Shown piece by piece: positions 1 through 9,100 of a DNA stretch of 24,917 bases (position 1 is its first letter; each line of letters opens with the position of its first letter). The stretch lies in contig DCXX01000031.1 in NCBI GenBank assembly GCA_002329125.1, positions 756 to 25,672 on the forward strand, in the 5' to 3' direction. A program made the translations under genes and the position numbers. The DNA comes from Fidelibacterota bacterium UBA2125 (GTDB taxonomy: Bacteria; Fidelibacterota; Marinisomatia; Marinisomatales; S15-B10). The notes beneath the pieces are model-generated. The model worked only from the letters and a program-made list of their open reading frames with translations, searched no databases and had not been told where the DNA came from.

Positions 1-656
1 TCAAATCCTTCCATGGTCCGCTCCACGATGAAAGCGGAGAACTTAGTCCCTTCGACTTGAGCAAAGAGAGTGAAGACATGAGCCATGCCGCCGTTGGTGA
101 TGAACTGTTTTTCGCCGTTCAGAATGTAGTGACTTCCGTCCTCACTCAAGATGGCGGTGGTTTTTGAGGAGGTCGCATCTGAACCCGCAGTCGGCTCGGT
201 GAGTGCGTAGGCGCCAATGAGTTCGCCAGTGGCCAGTTTAGGCAGATACTTTTCTTGCTGCTCTTCATTCCCGAACCAAACGATGGGGAGCATGCCGATC
301 CCTGTTTGCGTGGATACTGAAACGGTAAATGCAGCTGAGCCGCCGTAGGCTAAAGCTTCCGCTACGACAATACCCGTTACTTTATCCATTTCCATTCCGC
401 CGAGCTTTTCTGGGATATCGATTGAAAGCAATCCCAATTCACCCATTTCTCTGATCAACTGTTTGGTGAGCTCCAGATCTTTCGACTCGATCTGTTTATT
501 TAGTGGGTAAACTTTTTCAGTGACAAAATTCTCCACCATCTTCCGGATTTCTTTCAGTTCCTCATTCAGCTGTTCGCGGGTGAAAATAGGGGAGGAACCC
601 ACTGTTTCCAGCAGATACATGCCACCAGTCTTTCGGTTTACAGCAAGATTATCCAT
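1..656 (-). CDS. Acyl-CoA dehydrogenase, N-terminal part (cut by window edge)
   Basis: FAD-dependent acyl-CoA dehydrogenase, which would catalyse the first oxidation step of fatty-acid or branched acyl-CoA breakdown in the cytoplasm. About 218 residues are visible and the 3' end lies beyond base 1. The segment ALTEPTAGSDATS matches the conserved acyl-CoA dehydrogenase signature around the flavin/substrate site, and it is followed by ILNGEKQFITNGG, the usual middle-domain strand. The N-terminal stretch GGMYLLETVGSSPIFTREQL resembles the long FadE-type enzymes of Gram-positive bacteria (about 590 residues), but this cannot be confirmed with the C-terminus missing. The ATG at 654-656 is preceded by a good GAAGGAG ribosome site (663-669) lying across the stop of the upstream TetR gene, so the two are probably cotranscribed. 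The family is clear; the acyl chain specificity is not. Confidence 0.9.
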   Translation of the reverse strand, partial: MDNLAVNRKTGGMYLLETVGSSPIFTREQLNEELKEIRKMVENFVTEKVYPLNKQIESKDLELTKQLIREMGELGLLSIDIPEKLGGMEMDKVTGIVVAEALAYGGSAAFTVSVSTQTGIGMLPIVWFGNEEQQEKYLPKLATGELIGAYALTEPTAGSDATSSKTTAILSEDGSHYILNGEKQFITNGGMAHVFTLFAQVEGTKFSAFIVERTMEGF

Positions 657-669
657 GATAAACTCCTTC

Positions 670-1275
670 TCATTTTGCTCTCAATCCTGAAAGGATGAAA
701 TCTGTTATCGTTTCAAAGTAGTGTTTGGCACTGAGGCCATCGGAATCAAAAAATGCGAACCAGACAATGCCCTCAATATTGACCATGATGGAAAGCGCAG
801 CTACCTTTACGTCAAGGTTCTTGAAATCTCCTGAATCAACACCTCGCCGTACGATGCCTTCAATTAGCTCAAGGAATTCCTGATAAACTTTGTGTGTTTT
901 TTTTCGGAAATCTTTATCGCGGCTGGAAAGAGCCCAGAATTCAAGTTCAGCCTTGAAAACAGTCGGATTATCATTGTAGGCGTTCAGGAAAAAATCAAAA
1001 AGTGCCTTGAGCTGATCAGAGGCAGAAAGATCCTCTTCAACAATATGGTTAAGGGTGACACCCCAGCGGTTAACCCAGTGATTAACAAGGGAGAGGAAGA
1101 CATCTTTCTTGGAACTGTAGTACCAGTAGATGGCTCCCTTGCTCAGGGCCGCTTCTGACACAATATCATCCATGCGGCAATCGGAGTATCCCTTGGTAGC
1201 CACCACGTTCAGTGCCGCGTTCATGATCTGATCTTTTCTCTTATCTTTTATTTTATTCAAGTTTGAAGTTGCCAT
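670..1275 (-). CDS. TetR/AcrR-family transcriptional regulator
   Basis: A 201-residue DNA-binding repressor of the TetR family. The N-terminal helix-turn-helix is plain: ILNAAL-like first helix (NAALNVVATKGYSDCRMDDIV), then AALSKGAIYWYYSSKKDVF, the classic recognition-helix region. The remainder is an all-helical ligand-binding domain. An upstream in-frame ATG at 1341 would add 22 residues of hydrophobic sequence unlike any TetR N-terminus, so I place the start at 1275 (MATSNLNKIKDKRKDQ). The start codon touches a 20-bp imperfect dyad that may be its own operator. The acyl-CoA dehydrogenase gene begins 13 bases after its stop, so the likely role is control of an acyl-CoA catabolic operon, as with FadR/PsrA-type TetR proteins. 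The ligand is unknown. Confidence 0.9.
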   Translation of the reverse strand: MATSNLNKIKDKRKDQIMNAALNVVATKGYSDCRMDDIVSEAALSKGAIYWYYSSKKDVFLSLVNHWVNRWGVTLNHIVEEDLSASDQLKALFDFFLNAYNDNPTVFKAELEFWALSSRDKDFRKKTHKVYQEFLELIEGIVRRGVDSGDFKNLDVKVAALSIMVNIEGIVWFAFFDSDGLSAKHYFETITDFILSGLRAK

Positions 1276-1294
1276 AAACCGACCAGTCAGTTTA
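1275..1294. promoter_or_regulatory. Candidate TetR operator (imperfect 20-bp dyad)
   Basis: The sequence taaaccgacc/agtcagttta is an inverted repeat in which 8 of 10 base pairs match about the centre between 1284 and 1285; both mismatches are transitions. It abuts the start codon of the TetR gene. Dyads built around GAC...GTC are common TetR-family operators, so autoregulation is a reasonable inference. No experimental support can be seen here. Confidence 0.45.
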
Positions 1295-1423
1295 CTAAAG
1301 ATAATTATGATACTGATTAATTGCAAGAGCCATTTTTTCATGCAATTGTACTAAACGAGTTTATATAGGATCTTTTTACCCTTTTTTGTTGCAATGCCAA
1401 ATGAAATGCAATATATTTATGCT

Positions 1424-1442
1424 ATTGAGAATCATTCTCAAT
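1424..1442. promoter_or_regulatory. Fur box (perfect 19-bp palindrome)
   Basis: ATTGAGAATcATTCTCAAT is a perfect 9-1-9 inverted repeat centred on base 1433. It contains the 7-1-7 Fur core TGAGAAT-N-ATTCTCA, close to the classical TGATAAT-N-ATTATCA consensus. It lies 38 bases before the TonB receptor start, where a bound Fur-Fe(II) repressor would block the promoter. Together with the two iron-transport genes downstream this makes iron-repressed transcription very likely. Confidence 0.88.
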
Positions 1443-1480
1443 TAGTATTAATCACTTATTCAATCAGTTAAAGGGAAGTC

Positions 1481-3943
1481 ATGATAAAGAAGTTCTTGCT
1501 CTGTTTCTTTTCAATTCACTCATTATCATTTGCCGAAGTCGCTCTTAGCGGATTAGTAGTTGATTATGAATCGGGTGTTCCATTACGGGATGCCAATGTA
1601 CGCGTTGTGGGAACTAAATTGGGTGATGCAACTGACATAAGTGGTTCATTTATAATTGATATTTTAGACCCCGGTTCCTACGAAATAGTGGTGTCAGTTA
1701 TTGGATTTGAAGAAGCCTCGCAGACAGTTTCCATTCGGGAAGGTCAATCAAAAAAGATCAGATTTGAATTAAGATCTAAAATACTGGAACTTGATCCTGT
1801 GCTGATATTAAAGGAACGTTCAAGTGTTGTTGGATTTGGGCCAAAATTCTTGAGAATTCCCGGGTCCACCAGTGTTGTTACTTCTCGCGATTTGGCGAAA
1901 TATAATGATACCGATATTAATCGTATCATTACTCGAATCCCGGGCGTATATGTTCAGGAGGAAGATGGCTTCGGCCTTAGGCCCAATATTGGTATGAGAG
2001 GGACAGGTGTTGAAAGAAGTTCAAAGATCAATCTAATGGAAGATGGGATCCCAATTGCACCAGCGCCTTATTCGTCCCCCGCCGCCTACTATTCGCCGAC
2101 AGCTGGTCGCATGGAGTCCTTTGAAGTCCGTAAAGGTTCGTCACAGATTAAATATGGTCCCCAAAGTACTGGCGGTGCTTTGAACTATATTTCTACATCT
2201 ATTCCACGAGATTTTCGTGTAAAAGCCAATTTGTTTGGAGGTCAGTTCAATACTTATAAAGCTCACGTGAATATTGGCAGTTCTGGAGAAACTTTCGGGT
2301 ATTTGCTGGAAACCTTTATTGATCAAACCACTGGATTCAAAAATCTTGATCATGCCGGTCAGAATACAGGTTATAGTAAAGCGGATTACCTTAGCAAGTT
2401 TAGGTTCAACACACCGAAGTCGTTTACAATCCCGGCTGCCATTGAATTGAAGTACGGTATTACCGATGAATTAAGTAATGAGACCTACCTAGGACTCTCA
2501 CGTTCCGATTTTTCCATTGACCCTCTTAGGCGCTATGCGGCATCTGGAATTGATGAGATGGATGCTGATCATGCCCAAACCGTTTTAACTGGCGTTGTTA
2601 AACCACTTGCCAATGTCGATCTCACTTTTGCTTATTACAAAAATGAATTCAATAGAAATTGGTATAAGCTAAGCAAAGTTGGAGGTGTAAGTATCGGTTC
2701 CATTCTTTCATCAGACAATAATCATCCTGCTTATGCTTTGCTAAGTGCCGAGGATACAAGTGACGATGTTTTCCAGATCAAAGCAAATAACCGAATGTAT
2801 AAATCGACAGGGTTTCAATTAGTAGCTAATAGTCGCTTTTCACTATTGAACTCTTATCATAACCTGATGGTTGGGTATCGTGATCATTCGGATGAAATGG
2901 ATCGCTTTCAAAAAGTAGATAAATATGCTATGCGATCTAAGGAACTTGTTTTGACCACAATAGGGATTTGGGGTACTGGCTCTAAGAATAACCGTTTTTA
3001 TTACGCTGATGCAATTTCATACTTTATTGAAGATGAAGTCGAAGCGGGTCCATTTAAAATCACAGTTGGTGTTCGCGCTGAAGATATTAGTGTTCAGAGA
3101 AAAGAGTGGAAAGGTGATGTTTCTGATGAAGGTGGCTCTTGGAATGACCCGAACCGAGAATTAACACCCAGCGTAAAGACAAAGAAACTTGACGTTATTG
3201 TGCCTGGGATTGGAATGGTCTATAAACTCAACCCTTCTTTAAGTCTGATAAGTGGCATCCATAAAGGTTTTTCACCACCGGGTCCTGGTGTTGATGAGGA
3301 AGATGATGTAAAGCCCGAAGAGAGTGTGAATCTTGAATTGGGTTTTAGATATCGGGTTGGTTTAACTGAAATTGTTTCAACTATTTTTAACAACCTATAT
3401 CAGAATTTGTTAGGAGATGATACTCAATATGCAGGCAGCGGTTCCTATGATCAGTTTAATGCCGGCCAAGTGAATATCAATGGCCTGGAACTTGCCGCAA
3501 GTCATATCATTCCTATTGGACTAAAGTTCATGCCGCTTCACCTAAGTTATACATTTACTTCGACCGAATTCCTCAACAGTTTTGAAAGTAATTTTGAAGC
3601 ATGGGGTACTGTGATGGCCGGTGATGAAATGCCATACGTTCCAAAACATCAACTTTTCTCGGAAGCTGGCTTGGAAGATAGAGCGTGGAGTTCATACATT
3701 CGATTTCGGCTTATAGATGCCATGCGAACAGTGGCCGGCAGTGGTGGGATAGATTCCGATTTTTCGACTGATGTGGTGGTATTATTCGATTTCTCAGCTG
3801 AAATTTCCATTTCATCAACAAGTCGTCTTTTCTTCAATATGAATAATATTTTTAACAATCATTATGTGGCCGCAGCTCGTCCCGCAGGAGTTCGACCAAC
3901 CATGCCGAGGAATATTGTGGCAGGTGTCAAAATCATACTCTAA
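1481..3943 (+). CDS. TonB-dependent outer-membrane receptor, FecA-like (ferric siderophore/citrate)
   Basis: An 820-residue outer-membrane active transporter for a ferric chelate. A signal peptide (MIKKFLLCFFSIHSLSFA, cut near residue 18) precedes a carboxypeptidase-regulatory-like beta domain at about residues 20-100 (SGLVVDYESGVPLRDANVRV), an N-terminal domain typical of Bacteroidetes-type receptors. The plug domain follows at about 118-238, with IPGVYVQEEDGFGLRPNIG, GMRGTGVERSSKINLMEDG and APYSSPAAYY. That run closely resembles ferric-dicitrate receptor (FecA) plugs. The rest is the beta-barrel. The ATG at 1481 has an AGGGA ribosome site 4 bases upstream. A Fur box lies just before it and the FTR1 permease gene starts 18 bases after its stop. 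Family assignment is firm; ferric citrate as the ligand is inferred from plug similarity only. Confidence 0.93.
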   Translation: MIKKFLLCFFSIHSLSFAEVALSGLVVDYESGVPLRDANVRVVGTKLGDATDISGSFIIDILDPGSYEIVVSVIGFEEASQTVSIREGQSKKIRFELRSKILELDPVLILKERSSVVGFGPKFLRIPGSTSVVTSRDLAKYNDTDINRIITRIPGVYVQEEDGFGLRPNIGMRGTGVERSSKINLMEDGIPIAPAPYSSPAAYYSPTAGRMESFEVRKGSSQIKYGPQSTGGALNYISTSIPRDFRVKANLFGGQFNTYKAHVNIGSSGETFGYLLETFIDQTTGFKNLDHAGQNTGYSKADYLSKFRFNTPKSFTIPAAIELKYGITDELSNETYLGLSRSDFSIDPLRRYAASGIDEMDADHAQTVLTGVVKPLANVDLTFAYYKNEFNRNWYKLSKVGGVSIGSILSSDNNHPAYALLSAEDTSDDVFQIKANNRMYKSTGFQLVANSRFSLLNSYHNLMVGYRDHSDEMDRFQKVDKYAMRSKELVLTTIGIWGTGSKNNRFYYADAISYFIEDEVEAGPFKITVGVRAEDISVQRKEWKGDVSDEGGSWNDPNRELTPSVKTKKLDVIVPGIGMVYKLNPSLSLISGIHKGFSPPGPGVDEEDDVKPEESVNLELGFRYRVGLTEIVSTIFNNLYQNLLGDDTQYAGSGSYDQFNAGQVNINGLELAASHIIPIGLKFMPLHLSYTFTSTEFLNSFESNFEAWGTVMAGDEMPYVPKHQLFSEAGLEDRAWSSYIRFRLIDAMRTVAGSGGIDSDFSTDVVVLFDFSAEISISSTSRLFFNMNNIFNNHYVAAARPAGVRPTMPRNIVAGVKIIL

Positions 3944-3961
3944 TCAATGAAAGGTTAAACA

Positions 3962-4801
3962 GTGGCTGAATTACTAATCAGTTTTCGCGAAGTACTTGAG
4001 GCGGCACTCGTTATTGGAATCCTTTACACATATCTCGTGAAATCAGAAAGAAGGGACATGCTTCCGGTAATGTGGAGGGGTGTGATGGCAGCTCTGGTAC
4101 TAAGCCTTACAGCTTCTTTTATTATCCAAGCTGTGGCCGGCGGGTTTACAGGAGAGGCCGAGAAGATCTTTGAAGGCTTAGTGATGATTGCCGCTGCTGT
4201 TATCTTGGGAACCATGATTATATGGATGGCTAGGAATATAAACATAGCAGAAAAATTGGAGAGTCAGGCCGAGACCGTCCTTGAGCGAACGGATACGGCG
4301 ACCTGGGGCATTTTTTCTCTCGCTTTCATTGCCGTTTTCAGGGAAGGAATTGAAACTGTTCTTTTCCTTTATGGTGTATTTGTCAATCAAGGAGGGCTCT
4401 CATTTGCATCATCAATGACCGGTGCTGGTATCGCATTGGGTCTTGGATACATGATTTTTGTTCAGGGACAGCGGGTTCCTCTCAAAACATTTTTCAATGT
4501 CAGCTCTGTCTTTCTCATTTTTGTAGCGGCAGGTATGATGGCTTACGGCATTCATGAGTTGGAATCGGCCGGAATTGTAGCAGACACAGGCAGGATATGG
4601 GATGTGAATCCTCCAGTTTTACCGAACGGAAGTTACTCTATTTTCCATGATAAGGGTGCAATTGGTGCCATTGCTAAAGGGCTCTTTGGTTGGAACGGTG
4701 ATCCCAGCTATTTGGAAGTGGGGATATGGACTTTGACCTTAACGGGCCTTATGGTCACTTGGCGCCGTATTATTGCCGCACCACGGCCGGTAACAGAATA
4801 G
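3962..4801 (+). CDS. FTR1-family iron permease
   Basis: A 279-residue inner-membrane permease of the FTR1/EfeU family. Both REXXE iron-binding motifs are present: R9-E-V-L-E13 in the first membrane helix and R127-E-G-I-E131 in the fourth. About seven hydrophobic segments are visible. There is no fused periplasmic domain and no EfeO- or EfeB-like partner gene beside it. The start is GTG at 3962 with AAAGG seven bases upstream; the reading MAELLISFREVLEA matches the usual FTR1 N-terminus. It sits 18 bases after the FecA-like receptor and under the same Fur box, so the pair should carry iron across the outer and inner membranes. How Fe(II)/Fe(III) is oxidised or reduced between the two steps is not shown by the window. 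Confidence 0.93.
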   Translation: MAELLISFREVLEAALVIGILYTYLVKSERRDMLPVMWRGVMAALVLSLTASFIIQAVAGGFTGEAEKIFEGLVMIAAAVILGTMIIWMARNINIAEKLESQAETVLERTDTATWGIFSLAFIAVFREGIETVLFLYGVFVNQGGLSFASSMTGAGIALGLGYMIFVQGQRVPLKTFFNVSSVFLIFVAAGMMAYGIHELESAGIVADTGRIWDVNPPVLPNGSYSIFHDKGAIGAIAKGLFGWNGDPSYLEVGIWTLTLTGLMVTWRRIIAAPRPVTE

Positions 4802-4816
4802 GGTAGGAACAGAGCG

Positions 4817-6139
4817 CTACTTAATTTTCCCCAGCTGCCGGTACTTTTCCTTATACTTGTCATAGAGGACTTTGTGACGGTCACTCATATCAATCTTCTT
4901 TCCCTGGATATAAACCTGTGCTACTTGGGTGGTAATCTCCAGTGGATCGCCGTCTGTAACCATGAGTGTGGCATCTTTTCCTTTTTCAAGAGAGCCTGCT
5001 TTGTCAGCTATTCCCAAAATCTCTGCCGCATAAAGCGTTACCGATTTTAGGGCTTCATCTTTGGGAAGTCCGTATGAAGCAGCCTTGGAAGCTTCGTAGG
5101 GAGTGTTTCGGTGGCTGGATGCGCCGCCTGTTCCCATGGAGATACAATACTTCACACCAGCTTCATACAGTTTAACGGGACCAGTAAATGGTGTATCAAA
5201 ATCTTCCCAACGCCTGCGGGGGAGAGAATTGACCGTCTCATAGATTACTGGTATTTCATATTTCTTCAGCAAGTCTGCCACGCGCCAAGCGTCATACCCG
5301 CCCACAATGACCATCTTAACATTCTGGCGGTTTGCCCACTCTACAGCACTCTCGATTTGACGCACTTCACTGGCGTGCATAAAAACAGGTACTTCTCTAC
5401 GTAGTACAGGGAGCATAGCTTCCCAGCGCAGATCTGTTTCAAGTTCAATCTTCCCTGACTGATCTGCCGCCTCTTTTGCCACGAGGTAACGCCGTGCTTC
5501 TTCGAAAATGGTGTCCAGTTTTTTTAATGTTTCTTCTCGCCGTTTCGACGCCTCTTCTTCGGTAATTCGAAAATATCTGGAACGGACCGCACCCATATTT
5601 GGCCAGTTAATATGAAGACCTGCCGGTGCTTTTAGTGTGGAAGTTTCCCATGTCCAGCCGTCCAGCATCATGACAGCGGATGTTCCCGAGATCAGTCCAC
5701 CAGTGGGGCACGATTGAGCTAACAAGACACCGTTTGAGCGGGTGACGGGAATGATTTCGGAATCTGGGTGGTAAGCAACTTCAGCGCGCACATTAGGGTT
5801 TACTTCGCCCCGTTCTGAAAAATCCCTTGTTACAGCCACGGCCCCGATCTCCGTTAAACCGATCACACTGGCAGCGGCGATCATTCCGGGATAAATATGT
5901 TTTCCCAGAAGATCAATGGTTTCTGTGTTGTCCGGTAGATTGGTCACCCTTCGGCCTATGGCAGTGATAATTCCTTTCTCGAAAAGAATAGCGCCACGTT
6001 GTATTTCATCCGCTGACACAGGATGAATGGTTGCGTTCGTCAGTAAAATGGGGTGTGTCTGCGGAGGTGCCGGCACCTGGTCCGAAGCAATGGAAACAGT
6101 GATAACCGCAAGCAATAGAGTATTTATTGTTCTTTTCAT
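4817..6139 (-). CDS. Secreted amidohydrolase-family protein with lost metal ligands
   Basis: A 440-residue amidohydrolase-superfamily protein with a signal peptide (MKRTINTLLLAVITVSIAS). The composite beta-sandwich ends are recognisable: ILLTNATIHPVSADEIQRGA at the N-terminus and AGSLEKGKDATLMVTDGDPL at the C-terminus. The barrel strand that should read PGxIDxHxH reads PGMIAAASVIGL (residues 84-95), so both metal-binding His (positions 90 and 92) and the preceding Asp are gone. The late-barrel strand where a metal/catalytic Asp is expected reads SMGTGGASSHRN. It is therefore either a non-catalytic partner or a very divergent enzyme. Its ATG overlaps the stop of the 1030-residue amidohydrolase by four bases (ATGA), so translation is coupled, supporting a shared complex. 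The gene ends 15 bases from the convergent FTR1 gene with no obvious hairpin between them. Confidence 0.85.
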   Translation of the reverse strand: MKRTINTLLLAVITVSIASDQVPAPPQTHPILLTNATIHPVSADEIQRGAILFEKGIITAIGRRVTNLPDNTETIDLLGKHIYPGMIAAASVIGLTEIGAVAVTRDFSERGEVNPNVRAEVAYHPDSEIIPVTRSNGVLLAQSCPTGGLISGTSAVMMLDGWTWETSTLKAPAGLHINWPNMGAVRSRYFRITEEEASKRREETLKKLDTIFEEARRYLVAKEAADQSGKIELETDLRWEAMLPVLRREVPVFMHASEVRQIESAVEWANRQNVKMVIVGGYDAWRVADLLKKYEIPVIYETVNSLPRRRWEDFDTPFTGPVKLYEAGVKYCISMGTGGASSHRNTPYEASKAASYGLPKDEALKSVTLYAAEILGIADKAGSLEKGKDATLMVTDGDPLEITTQVAQVYIQGKKIDMSDRHKVLYDKYKEKYRQLGKIK

Positions 6140-9100
6140 TTCAGTTCTCCTTCCACGCAGCTGTAAGATTCCGCTTCTCCAGGCCTTCTCATTCGTCGGC
6201 CTTTACCGGAACTTTTTTCCATTTTATTCTCTCCTGAGGAGAGTACTTTCTGAATAAGAGCATTTCGCTCTTCTTTCCTTTTAGCTCTCATTTCTCTGTC
6301 TCGGGTCAGGTCGAAATACTTTTTGCCCTCAATCCAGGTTTGTTCGCAAGCGGAATACATAGACATGGGATCACCGTTCCATATAACGAAATCAGCGTCT
6401 TTGCCGGTCTCCAGCGAACCGATCCTGTTATCAATACCGAGTTGAATTGCAGGATTAATTGTCACAAACCGGAAGGCATCCTCTTTGGACATAGGGCCGT
6501 ACTTTGCGGCTTTTGCTGCTTCTGTGTTCAGGCGCCGCGCCAGTTCACTGCTGTCAGAGTTGTATGAAACTACTACTCCTACCTTTTCCATGAGGGGACC
6601 GTTATAAGGGATGGCATCTATCACTTCGTATTTGTAAGCCCACCAGTCAGAAAATGTGGAAGCGCCGGCTCCCACTTCCGCAATGGCTTCCGCAACCTTG
6701 TAACCCTCAAGTACATGCTGAAAGGTGCCGATCCTGAAATTGAAATCCTGAGATACTCTCGCCAGCATGAGGATTTCATCCTGCCTGTATGAGTGACTAT
6801 GAACCAACCGTTTGTCATCAAGGATTTCCACGAGAGCGTCCAGTTCAAGATCACGGCGAACCGGGATCAGTTTACCTCCTTTTCCACCACCTCGAGATGC
6901 TTGTTTTGTCTTGTATTCAGCCGCAGCGGTGAATGCATCGCGGATGACCTGCTCCACGCCCATCCTAGTCTCAGGATACCGACCCCAGCTCCGTTCCCGC
7001 TTTACATTTTCTCCAAGAGCAAACTTGATCCCTTGCGGTGCACCTTTAAACAGAAGCTGATCCGGGGCCGATCCCCACCTGAGTTTGATTACGGCATTCT
7101 GCCCACCGATGGGATTGGCGGAGCCGTGGAGTACGTTAGCTGTTGTTAGACCACCTGCAAGTTGTCTATAAATATTAATATCATCACTGTTGATGACATC
7201 CTGAATCCGCACCTCGGCTGTGACAGACTGTGCTCCTTCATTGATCGAAAATCCAGCGGTGTGGCTGTGACAATCGATGATGCCGGGAGTCACATGTTTT
7301 CCCTGTGCATCAATTATTACCGAATTTTTTGCTTTAGGGGAGATACTGAGGTTCTTCCCCACTTTCCAGATCTTACTATCTTTTATCAACAGGTCACTGT
7401 TTTCCATAATGCCTTGTGATCCCATGGTCCAGATGGTGGCGTTTTTTACAAGAATCAATTCGGGCTGAGACGGCATCTTCTCAAAGCCGAAAGCGCCTTC
7501 GGGATAACGGACCGCCAGTTTGCTGGCCTTCTCCTGAGTCTCTGTTTTCTCTTCCTTTTCTTTTTCATAAGGTGCCACCAGTCTGGCGAACCAACTAAGA
7601 GTACCACCGGTAGGTGTCCGTCCCTGACCTTCTGCATAGTCTTCCTTGATAGATCCGGAAAACTGAATTATGCCATCCATACCTAGAGTGTCACCCTGCA
7701 TTGCAAAATTGAACATGTTGTTGGAAGAGAGCGTCACTGATTTGAGCGGTACAGTCAGTTTATGGTTGGTTAGTTTGCCTTGTGGTTTTGTTCGTTCGCC
7801 GGTGATCTTTAGTGAATCGATGCGCACTTCGCCGTCGTATCGCCACTGCATGGTCCAGGTTCCCCGTGCGTCGGCTTTCGGTTCTGTGATGACCGGATAT
7901 TTTATCCCTTCAATCCAAACTGATTCTACACGAGAATTTTTGTCGAAATAGTCACCATCAATCACCACAAGGTTTGCAATCTTTCCTTTTTTCAGCGTTC
8001 CCAACACTTCAGAAAGACCGAGGCGTTTAGCGGGTATTGTTGTAACAGAAGCCAAAGCTTCATCTTTTGAAAAACCTCTTTCAATCATTTTTAAAAGATT
8101 GTTTCTGAATGTTTTTTTGTCTTCAAGCTCGCTGGTGGTGAGGACAAAAGGGATTTTCGCTTTGGCAAGTTTGTTGGCGTTGTCAGGTGCCATATCCCAG
8201 TGCCGGAGTTCTTCACTGGTGATTTGAAGTGCTGTTTCCCAGGTGCTCACGTCCGGCGCCTTGGGGAAATTAATGGGTAGGATCACAAAACTATCCAGAG
8301 CCTTGATATCATTCAGTCTCCTGTATTCATAACCGTTCCCTTTCAGCCAGACATTTAGATCAAATTCTTTACCTATTTTCCCAGCCCTCAGTGATCCCAG
8401 TTCCTCGTCTGTCATAAACAGGATTGCTCCTTTATTTTCCAGATGAGCACTTAAGGCCGCAAGTCCCCGGTCTTCTTCTGGCTGATCATTGGTCTCAGGA
8501 AACCGCCCGTAAGTTTCCCACGCCTCTTTGTACCACTTTGCATCGTAGAATGTCTGACGAGTGAGCGCCACCGCTCCCAGAAGAGAGTTGGGATAAGTAG
8601 GATCGCTCCAGGTACCATATTCAAAACCGATGGCCTGCACCGGGCCATTTTCCTTTATAACAGAGCCGGGCGACCAGTTCCCAAGATGGATCAGTGCGGA
8701 CTGTCCCCGAAAGATTCCTGAACCAGGTACCAGGTGAGCTGAAGTAAAGCCCAGGCTTCTTAAGGTTTTACCTTCTTTTTCCGGTAATTCATATTGCTCT
8801 AGGACTGAAAAATCAGGTTTTACTTTCGGATTCCAATGAGAGGTGGCCGTGGTGGTGGTTTTTTCCTCTTGATTTTGCTGGGACCGGCGACCCATTACTG
8901 GGGGTTTTTTATCCGATCTTTCAAGATAACTTTCGATAAAACCTGAATAAATGGTTTTGCCTGAAAGGTTCACTTCAAAAGCATCAGCTGGAATTTTCGC
9001 ACTCTTGCCAATGGATTCGATAAGACCGTCCCGAATGACAATTTCACCGGATTCAATCACTTTTCCCGGTTCAGGAACGATGGTAGCTCCTTTCAGTACA

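Noticed and set aside
892..1158. Plus-strand frame of 88 residues
   Set aside because: It is antisense to the well-supported TetR gene and has no recognisable motif or ribosome site.
1276..1341. Upstream in-frame extension of the TetR gene (22 residues, hydrophobic)
   Set aside because: It runs through the candidate operator, and the residues (LLQLISIIIIF) are unlike any TetR N-terminus; the ATG at 1275 gives the standard family start.
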